Shown here one piece after another: positions 58,118 through 64,000 of a stretch of DNA of 64,000 nucleotides (its first letter is position 1; every line of letters begins with the position of its first letter). Location of the stretch: contig NZ_REFJ01000001.1 in NCBI RefSeq assembly GCF_003688415.1, positions 646,309 through 710,308 of the forward strand, in the 5' to 3' direction. The DNA is from Umboniibacter marinipuniceus. GTDB lineage: Bacteria; Pseudomonadota; Gammaproteobacteria; Pseudomonadales; DSM-25080. A program made the position numbers and the translations under genes. The notes under the pieces are model-generated. The model saw only the letters and a list, made by a program, of their open reading frames with translations, had not been told where the DNA came from and ran no database searches.

Positions 58118-58549
58118 ATGGTGACAAGAGAACGTAGCTTCCGTCGCAATGTGATACGGCCTGAGGTCGTTGCTTGCCACGATCGTTGGGCGCGTCAGTG
58201 GACTAACAGCCTTCGGTTTCACGCTAAATTACTGCGCAATGACTCAGGAGTGGCGATTCCGGCTCCGCCACCGCCAGTTAAGCCAAGCGGCTTGATCAAC
58301 TGGCTATCGACACCTGAGGAGGTTATCGATGAAGGGCGAGCAATGCGACATTGCGTTGCGTCTTATGCTCAACGAGTTCAGCGCGGGGAATACGCCCTGT
58401 ATCACATGAGCGAGCCAGGAGACTTAACTATTGGATTGCGACGGTCTGTTGCTGGTTGGCAGTTAGACCAAGTTCGGGGTATTTGTAATCGCCTGCCTAC
58501 CAAAGAGGAGTTGGAGGCGATTGATGAGTGGTTTTTGAAGGGGGTGTAG
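58118..58549 (+). pseudogene. Truncated PcfJ-like gene
   Basis: From about 58157 the frame matches the last 130 residues of the PcfJ-like protein at 50314-51480 with few changes (PEVVACHDRWARQWTN, then the whole PcfJ domain to IDEWFL). The first 255 residues are gone and the short leader before 58157 is unrelated. This is a 3' fragment left by a duplication or deletion. Confidence 0.85.
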
Positions 58550-58555
58550 TGGTGC

Positions 58556-58579
58556 TGTCCAAATCTCTTAAGATGACAC
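58556..58579 (+). mobile_element. IS-end-like sequence facing right
   Basis: TGTCCAAATC at 58556 and the next 14 bases match the IS3-type end at 50086-50063 in 21 of 24 positions, in the opposite orientation. The two ends face away from the segment between them. No transposase is visible to the right. Confidence 0.6.
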
Positions 58580-59078
58580 CGCCGGAAATAGATTTTTTTG
58601 GGGCGATTACAGACGACTCGGACCAAGTCGGTCTAGCAACTGGGGATTATCGATTTCACTGAAGCCAACAAGTTCAAAGAGTTTTTTCGAGGGCACGCAA
58701 AGGTGATGGAGTGAATCATAGGCTCCCATTTTTGGATGTTACGCACTTTTGTAGTGATCGAGGGGGACTCCCTACTCAAGATGATACGCTGGTTACTTAG
58801 GGCTGTAAGGCGATTAGACGACGCTCGTATGGCTATTGCCAACGTCATCGATAAACTTTCAGGTGAAAAGTCGATGATCGTCTAAACCAAAAAAAACCTT
58901 GGTCTTGTGGCCGAATTGAGCCTAATGCGTATTAAGTTTGCAGGCTACTCAGTTGACGTTTATGGCAGCTAGCATTACGCTGAGTTGCTATCGTGCTTTT
59001 AGGTCACTAAATCGCTTCGATATCAGACTCACGAACTTTTGAACGGGCTGTAACGACAACGTCCTAAGGAGAACCTCA
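58580..59078. other. Gene-free spacer
   Basis: Only short frames occur, including one of 39 codons ending near 58885 with no ribosome-binding site. I see no family features. It may be a decayed insertion sequence, as the IS-end-like sequence is at its left edge. Confidence 0.4.
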
Positions 59079-59690
59079 TTGGTTTTTGACTCCCCCTTTT
59101 TAAACTTGATTTTCATGACCTCTTTTGGCGTCTTTTCTATTGCGGCTAGATTATTCTTTGCGTGGTTATGTTTCGACATAAGCTCAAGGTACGGAAGGAA
59201 TACTGTTTTTTGGTCAATCATAGGTCTTATCTTCGCTATACTTGGCGTCATTATCTGCTACGGATGGGCTAGGAGTCGAGGTACCCGACTTAGGCCGCCC
59301 TCCGGACCTCAAATTCTTTGGGGGCGCCGGAATTCAGTGCAACCAACCGATTTAGACGAAAGTAGATACGTATCAGACATAAGTTATCAGAAGGGTAAAT
59401 CATTAACTGAGTCGCCAGTAAAAGTGATGGGCGCCGATCTTGAAACTAACGACGAGTCAACTAAGTTGTTAAAGACGCTAATTATTAACTATAACAAAGG
59501 AAAAGACAGTTTCAGTCTACAAGATATACAAACACTATTCGAGTGCACCAAGATTCATGCTGAAATATATATTGAAGAACTCCTCGACGAAGAGCTTATC
59601 AACAAAATTGCTTCTAGCTCTCATCTCGACAAAACCTACGAGTTAAATTCATCGGCGAAGAGGCTCGCAATTAGCCGAGGCTGGATCTAA
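59079..59690 (+). CDS. Two-helix membrane protein with wHTH-like tail
   Basis: A 203-residue protein. TTG 59079 is used as start because AAGGAG is seven bases upstream. Two membrane helices (about 8-30 and 44-63) are followed by a basic, Pro-rich linker and a C-terminal domain (about 130-200) resembling a winged helix: SLQDIQTLFECTKIHAEIYIEELLDEELI, then YELNSSAKRLAISRG. It may be a membrane-tethered DNA- or protein-binding factor. No family is named. Confidence 0.65.
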   Translation: MVFDSPFLNLIFMTSFGVFSIAARLFFAWLCFDISSRYGRNTVFWSIIGLIFAILGVIICYGWARSRGTRLRPPSGPQILWGRRNSVQPTDLDESRYVSDISYQKGKSLTESPVKVMGADLETNDESTKLLKTLIINYNKGKDSFSLQDIQTLFECTKIHAEIYIEELLDEELINKIASSSHLDKTYELNSSAKRLAISRGWI

Positions 59691-60158
59691 TTAATACGAA
59701 AGCTATCATATAGGCTTCCGCTAGGGTACTGACAAGTTAGGGCAATGACACGTTAAGGTACTGGCAAATTAACTCAGTCTCCGAGATAATCGGCCGATAA
59801 ATAATTACAAACGTCACCGATGGTCGTCCGATGTTATCCCATTCGCCTTTTAAAATGGGGGGTAGTATAGCTAGGGTTGAAAGTGAGACTCCCAAATAAA
59901 AGAAGGGATAGACCGATGTAGGCAAAACAGTTATTAGCGCGAGGTGCAGGCGCTGCACTCTTTTTGTTTGCATATGTTGTCCGTAAACGCGAATTTGAAT
60001 GTAGCCATAAGCCCTGCCCACCGGGTATTTGTCGACGAAGCGTTTACGATTGTTAACCTGCCTCTCGTAACCACACGGATTAAAAGCGGCGGGAAATATC
60101 CGAATCTGCGCCCTTTACATATGTCGCTCTTAAATGTCTCTTAGATAAATTTAGGTAT
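59691..60158. other. Spacer without a clear gene
   Basis: An open frame of 94 codons on the minus strand (59737-60021) and a 66-codon frame on the plus strand have no recognisable domains. A GTGCA-GGCGC-TGCAC hairpin lies at 59943-59957. I see nothing else in it. Confidence 0.4.
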
Positions 60159-60602
60159 CTATTGACATTGAATGTGTATTTCAGATCCGATTTCACTGCT
60201 TATGCAGTTAATACGTTTGCCATTTTGAGGATTAGCATCAACGAGTGCCTGTATAGCTTGAACCTGAGCTAGGGCTTGCTGCTCATTATATCTTCGAAGT
60301 TCTACATATAAACTCTGCCAAGCAAACTTAGCTGATAAGTCTGTACGCTGATTTTTTTCAACTTCCTCAGCCAAAAGAGCGCCTCGTAGAAGGTACAATT
60401 GGCCTCTATAGTCGTTGAGTATATCTGGACGCTTCTCCGCGACAAGACGGTAAGTGCATTCATAAATCTCAATAAAACCGCTAAGCTGAGCTTCACATTG
60501 GCTTTGAAGGTCTCTACCTGTTGGTCCAAATACCGTACAGGACGCCAACCCCGTTAAGACGAGGATACCTGTAACAATTCTCGCTAATTCCTTAATATGC
60601 AT
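60159..60602 (-). CDS. Small lipoprotein
   Basis: A 147-residue lipoprotein (lipobox GLASC). The mature part is mainly helical with several cysteines (SQCEAQL, YECTY, NCISSE, IQCQ) that may form disulphides. I do not recognise the family. It is followed on its strand by the spacer. Confidence 0.7.
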   Translation of the reverse strand: MHIKELARIVTGILVLTGLASCTVFGPTGRDLQSQCEAQLSGFIEIYECTYRLVAEKRPDILNDYRGQLYLLRGALLAEEVEKNQRTDLSAKFAWQSLYVELRRYNEQQALAQVQAIQALVDANPQNGKRINCISSEIGSEIHIQCQ

Positions 60603-60801
60603 TAATTTCGTCCGCGTCGGCTAATTTCAACAATATTATTGTACACCTTTTATCTTAGTCTAATTATTTCACCAGCTATTGATAGCTTTGATGACACAAT
60701 GAATGAGCCTTAAACTCTATCGTCCTTGAGCTCACAAGACTTTTAGCTTGCTTAATATTTAATGACCAAGGGGCGTATGCTTGGCCTGCGTATCATAATT
60801 G

Positions 60802-61380
60802 CTAAAGCCAGTGAACAGCAAGTTCTTGGACGCTCGAAATGGCCTCGTCCCATTTGGCGGGAGATGGGTGATAGACGAGGGGCCCAATAAATTGATCGTA
60901 TCGTGCTAGGTGGTGTGACTGCTCAATTAATAAAGATAGGCCGTATCGCAGCTCGGAGTTTGCATCGTTTACGAACTCTTCGTGCTGATTTCCAAACTGA
61001 CTTTTGTCGATTTCAATAACTCGCTTAACCATTGCTTTTAAATCGGCAGGTGATGCCATTGATTCGTATATGAGGTGCAGATCATAAACGTGCCGAATTA
61101 ATGTTTCATCGTCTGCCCTGGAATTATCCCGAGCGTGTGATGCAGTCCTGCGAAGGAGTGAAACGAATTTTTCACTGGCAGTCGAGTGCACTGTCACGCA
61201 TGCAATGTTTTGAACCTCACCTGCTTCTTTAAGAGTGCTGGCATAAAGGGAGCTCAAGGAAAGCTCTATTGGATCTTCAAGTAAGTCAGACTCTGTTAAG
61301 TCAAGCTGCAAATGCGGTCTTAGTGCATCTGGGGTGTCATGCTCTCGTTGTTGTGGATTATCTCGACAAGGTTTTGCCAA
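60802..61380 (-). pseudogene. C-terminal fragment of an AbiEii-type nucleotidyltransferase
   Basis: A 192-codon frame that fits the C-terminal part of AbiEii/COG2253 nucleotidyltransferase toxins: VTVHSTASEKFVSLLRRTA, then DDETLIRHVYDLHLI. The N-terminal catalytic half (the GGTSLSK and ExDVD region) is absent, and no AbiEi partner is seen. It is a remnant of an abortive-infection type toxin-antitoxin system. Confidence 0.65.
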
Positions 61381-61713
61381 TGAGTCTCAATGAGTGGGAG
61401 AAAAATTGCGAACTAGGCACAATCTTGCAAAGGCTTGTTGAACACGACGAGAGCTTACGGGAAGATTCGACTTTGATTCGCGTGCGCCAAAGGATCGAGT
61501 AAGGAAAGGGTTACATGTTGCGACTTGCGATTAATCGAATACTCTAGGGCATCACGGATGCTGAGCTCCTTTCGTTCTAAGCCAGGCTTAAATTTCAGCG
61601 AAACACAGCTAAATTTCGCTGAGGTCATTCTGGCATGCATCTGCATAGTGATTTAGTGTGTATTAGGTTAGGATTAAGGGTAAAGGAAGCAGTTAAGATT
61701 GAAAGGGAAGTCA
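61381..61713. other. Spacer before the SHOCT lipoprotein
   Basis: A minus-strand frame at 61455-61646 and a plus-strand frame ending at 61502 are short and unrecognised; the first may be more of the lost toxin gene. The promoter of the lipoprotein gene should lie near 61650-61700. Confidence 0.35.
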
Positions 61714-62232
61714 ATGATAGCTTTAGTCACTAAATTCTTCACTACCAACGCTTTAATCATTTCGGGGATTCTTCTAATGACCTCCTGCGGCGGAGCAACG
61801 CCTATTCAAAAGGCGTCCGACTCGAATTCTGGCTTTGATGGAGCTTTCTATGACGGTGAGAGCGTTGAGGTATCTGAGAATTCTTCCGGTGCGGAAGAGT
61901 ATCGATTGTTTCATCACGATGACGTCGGTTTTCAGAATATGGTTGCTGTGCGTCAGCAAGCCGAAAACCGCGCGAATCAGTTTTGTGGGCAGCGCAATTT
62001 AGCGTCGCGAACGATCCGAGAGCAGGCGTCGACACCACCATTTATCTTAGGTAACTTCGCACGCATAGAAATCATTTTCGTTTGTGAAGAGCCCGAGTTG
62101 GTTCGCTTAAGCGTGGAGCAGCATGAATCAGATAAATGGGAAACCCTGGAGACGCTCGCAAACCTGCGTGACAGAGGAGTTATTACGGAAGAAGAGTTTG
62201 AGGTTGAGAAAGCTAAAATTCTGTCGCAGTAG
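61714..62232 (+). CDS. SHOCT-domain lipoprotein
   Basis: A 172-residue lipoprotein from ATG 61714, with AAAGGGA upstream (lipobox LMTSC). The middle has two cysteines in a possible disulphide (QFCGQRN and FVCEEPE). The last 32 residues are a SHOCT domain, TLETLANLRDRGVITEEEFE and then AKILSQ, a short helical hairpin often found at the C-terminus of membrane or oligomeric proteins. Function is unknown. Confidence 0.78.
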   Translation: MIALVTKFFTTNALIISGILLMTSCGGATPIQKASDSNSGFDGAFYDGESVEVSENSSGAEEYRLFHHDDVGFQNMVAVRQQAENRANQFCGQRNLASRTIREQASTPPFILGNFARIEIIFVCEEPELVRLSVEQHESDKWETLETLANLRDRGVITEEEFEVEKAKILSQ

Positions 62233-62247
62233 CGGAGGACTTTCTGC

Positions 62248-62558
62248 TTAATGGTCGGATTTAGCAATATAGTTTGAGCACCACTCCAACATCTCTCGCC
62301 GTTTTTTCATGTATGTGGCTCGATTATAAGCTGCACGTACGTCATTTTCTGGCGCGTGAGCAAGCTGAGCTTCGATCACATCATAGGGGAACTCCGCTCA
62401 TTAAGTGCCGTACTCGCGATAGATCTCAGTCCATGCGCAACTAACTCTCCTTGGTAGCCCATCCGTTTAATAGCAGCATTTGCACTCTGTGAATTCGTAG
62501 GCTTTTTGCGCGAGCGCTGGCTAGGGAATATGTATTCGCTCTCGACGGTGATCTGCCG
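62248..62558 (-). pseudogene. Tyrosine integrase C-terminal fragment
   Basis: The minus strand encodes the C-terminal part of a P4-type tyrosine recombinase in two frames. First: YIFPSQRSRKKP, ANAAIKRMGYQGELVAHGLR, ending at a frameshift near ALNER; then DVIEAQLAHAPENDVRAAYNRATYMKKR and WCSNYI. The R of AHGLR, the H of QLAH and the Tyr of RAAYNRA are the expected catalytic residues. The gene begins abruptly at 62558, where the long repeat starts, so its N-terminal part has been replaced. Confidence 0.85.
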
Positions 62559-62721
62559 TTTGTAATCCCCCCGAAAAAAGACAGCGGTTTTAAGTAGAGA
62601 ATTCCATTAAAATTAAGGAAAGGAGTTTTCTGAGAGTAAGTCTAGCTACTTCCAAGGAGTCAAACTCAGTCGAGAGCAAGCTGGCAAAACGTAGTTTAAT
62701 TGCAGGCGCTAATAATAACGG

Positions 62722-62874
62722 CTACTTTCTACGCGACTCACCCTCGAGCAGTTTAATGTCTTCCTCATCGAGATAGATGCCGATATTTTTGCAGCTATGC
62801 TCTACAGATAAAGCGACTACCGAAGCTGATAAAAGCATTAATGAAAGGCCGAGTAGAAATGAGTAGGGGTCCAT
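62722..62874 (-). CDS. Small membrane protein in repeat, copy 2
   Basis: The copy of the ORF at 40826-40978. It differs by one Val-to-Leu change and one silent change and keeps its start, stop and upstream AGGAAG. Confidence 0.5.
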   Translation of the reverse strand: MDPYSFLLGLSLMLLSASVVALSVEHSCKNIGIYLDEEDIKLLEGESRRK

Positions 62875-63175
62875 AATAAAACGCTCTTCCTAGTGTTGTT
62901 CTAAGTATAGAGCATCTTGATTCAGTCGCGACAGTGCTGAGACCTCGCCTCATTAATTCAAATTACTTTACCCGCGAAAATTTAAGTTAGATCAACGCTT
63001 TGTACCCGCTTGACGAAAAGAGACGCTCTATTAATTTAAGATGGGAGAATACTGTTCTACTGGGGTGTAGCTAAGCGGCGACCTTCTTAATCACTGTCAA
63101 AACGTGTCAAAACAGTCCGCACACGTGAAGAATGCTCCATTAGAGGCAACCTATGACGTAGCTAATAGTTGATAC

Positions 63176-63239
63176 AGGAGCCTATTGGTCAGCCTGTGTA
63201 ACCAGAGCCGATGTGGTTTCTCTGGGCCGGCTAGCTCCT
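63176..63239 (+). other. Nested hairpin, copy 2
   Basis: The same three nested stems as at 41280-41343, with no change between the copies. Confidence 0.45.
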
Positions 63240-63327
63240 TTACATTTATGCGCTATCGAGGTAGATTAGCTAACGGTTTTTAAAGAAACCATCACCGATT
63301 TAAACAGCAACTTGCAGGTGAATAAAC

Positions 63328-63432
63328 ATGGCTAAAGCGTTGAGACTCACTAATTCCGGTCAGCATCCTGCTGACACCTTTGGAACCTCATCAGCCTTAT
63401 TTTATAACGTCAATGATCTAATCATTGTGTAG
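63328..63432 (+). CDS. 34-codon ORF in repeat, copy 2
   Basis: Identical in sequence to the ORF at 41432-41536, with the same ribosome-binding region. Confidence 0.38.
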   Translation: MAKALRLTNSGQHPADTFGTSSALFYNVNDLIIV

Positions 63433-63468
63433 TCAGCGCCATGTTTGTTACTTCGCTATGGAGGGAAC

Positions 63469-64000
63469 ATGAGCATTATCAAGTCATACATTTATAGTCG
63501 AATTCGTGAGGTTGGTATTTCTCAAACTCAGCTAGTAGCGCAACTGGGGTATCGAAATATCAACAAGGGATTGCAGCGTCTGGGTTGCTATTTCTCTGAC
63601 CCTACAGATAACCCCGGTATTCAAGATCGCCTTCTTTCCATTCTGGGGGAAGACGAGGGTAAATTTCGATTGGCAATAGATCAGCAGGCTAAGGCTTTGA
63701 ATAAACGGCGAGAAGAAATGGATAGGTTGGCGTTCCGCCCTCATCTGCGCTGTAACCCCGCAAAGAAGTTTAAGCCTCAAGGGTTGATGGCTCGTTGGGG
63801 GTTTCATGCGGCCAGGGTAATTAAGCTACCTATGGAGTTAGCCAATTTGTCAAAGGATGATGAGCATCGAATGATCGTTGCAGCTTGCCGAGCCCATCAG
63901 GAGGAGTATCAAGAGATGTGGGCGGAGGGTGGTACTTTCGACTATTACCGTATTTATGGAGAAGTTATTCAGCTAGATCAAAATCTTCAAGTGATCGGCG
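63469..64000 (+). CDS. Unknown protein of the repeated module, copy 2, 3' end outside window
   Basis: The second copy of the 189-residue ORF. Frame is open to the window end (177 codons). Compared with copy 1 it carries about six missense changes, including Leu to Pro, Phe to Ile, Phe to Cys, Thr to Ala and Asp to Glu, and at least one silent change. No stop or frameshift is seen, so both may be functional. Confidence 0.65.
   Translation, partial: MSIIKSYIYSRIREVGISQTQLVAQLGYRNINKGLQRLGCYFSDPTDNPGIQDRLLSILGEDEGKFRLAIDQQAKALNKRREEMDRLAFRPHLRCNPAKKFKPQGLMARWGFHAARVIKLPMELANLSKDDEHRMIVAACRAHQEEYQEMWAEGGTFDYYRIYGEVIQLDQNLQVIG

Larger units (their letters stand above)
62559..64000. repeat. Long direct repeat, copy 2, runs off window
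   Basis: The second copy of the module at 40663-42104, offset 21896 bases, same orientation. It joins directly to the integrase remnant on its left side and continues past the window end. Confidence 0.97.

Noticed and set aside
59737..60021. Minus-strand 94-codon ORF
   Set aside because: No family pattern, weak start context, and an adjacent spacer with nothing conserved.
61269..61502. Plus-strand 77-codon ORF ending in a charged helical segment
   Set aside because: Its first half lies antisense to the AbiEii fragment and it has no ribosome-binding site; it could at most be a fragment.

Overview
The window reads as chromosomal DNA of a gammaproteobacterium, probably marine. The support is the set of families present (RsuA, RsgA, KatG, AbgT, DUF465, HipBA), their gene architecture, and many exported or lipoprotein peptidases. 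No rRNA or tRNA was seen, so the genus cannot be fixed from this sequence alone.

Positions 1-38.2 kb look like ordinary chromosome at roughly 50% GC. In order they hold an AbgT transporter (5' end cut by the window), RsuA, an M24 peptidase, a response regulator/histidine kinase pair with a membrane-anchored DJ-1/PfpI protein, a TonB_C-domain protein, an M16 peptidase, a DUF465 protein, KatG, a small membrane protein with an XRE regulator, an S9A oligopeptidase, a Crp/Fnr regulator divergent from a sterol-desaturase-family protein, a membrane protein, an alpha/beta hydrolase, RsgA, a 1518-residue PKD-repeat lipoprotein, a lipoprotein coupled to an S9 peptidase with Sel1-like repeats, a membrane-bound AraC-type regulator, a DUF2306 protein, an S41 peptidase lipoprotein, a GST, and a second S41 gene split by an 8-bp tandem duplication. 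The intergenic spaces carry an unusual number of short tandem repeats (units of 7, 8, 9, 11, 23, 27, 32 and 39 bp), several of them touching gene ends.

Positions 38.2-64 kb are accessory, lower in GC, and full of broken genes: a PP2C fragment, an IS3 OrfA fragment, a truncated PcfJ-like gene, an AbiEii-like fragment and a tyrosine-integrase fragment. A complete hipBA toxin-antitoxin operon with HipB-type operators sits at the left edge. Then comes a direct repeat of at least 1442 bp (40663-42104), found again at 62559-64000 with 17 substitutions by eye and no indel. The second copy starts inside the integrase remnant. Between the copies lies about 20 kb holding two defence-like modules. The first is a 1.7-kilo-residue NERD nuclease - kinase - kinase - SF1 helicase protein, overlapping a gene with a winged-helix N-terminus; its plan recalls type I Mokosh. 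The second is an SF1 helicase followed by a DUF4145 - UvrD helicase - DEDDh exonuclease fusion, bracketed by a whole and a truncated copy of a PcfJ-like gene and by two outward-facing IS-end-like sequences.

The most novel-looking items are the DUF4145-UvrD-DEDDh fusion with its neighbouring helicase, the NERD-double-kinase-helicase operon, and the long repeated module, which carries three small or unknown ORFs and a nested RNA-like structure. All functional statements about the island are inferences from motifs; no database search was possible.
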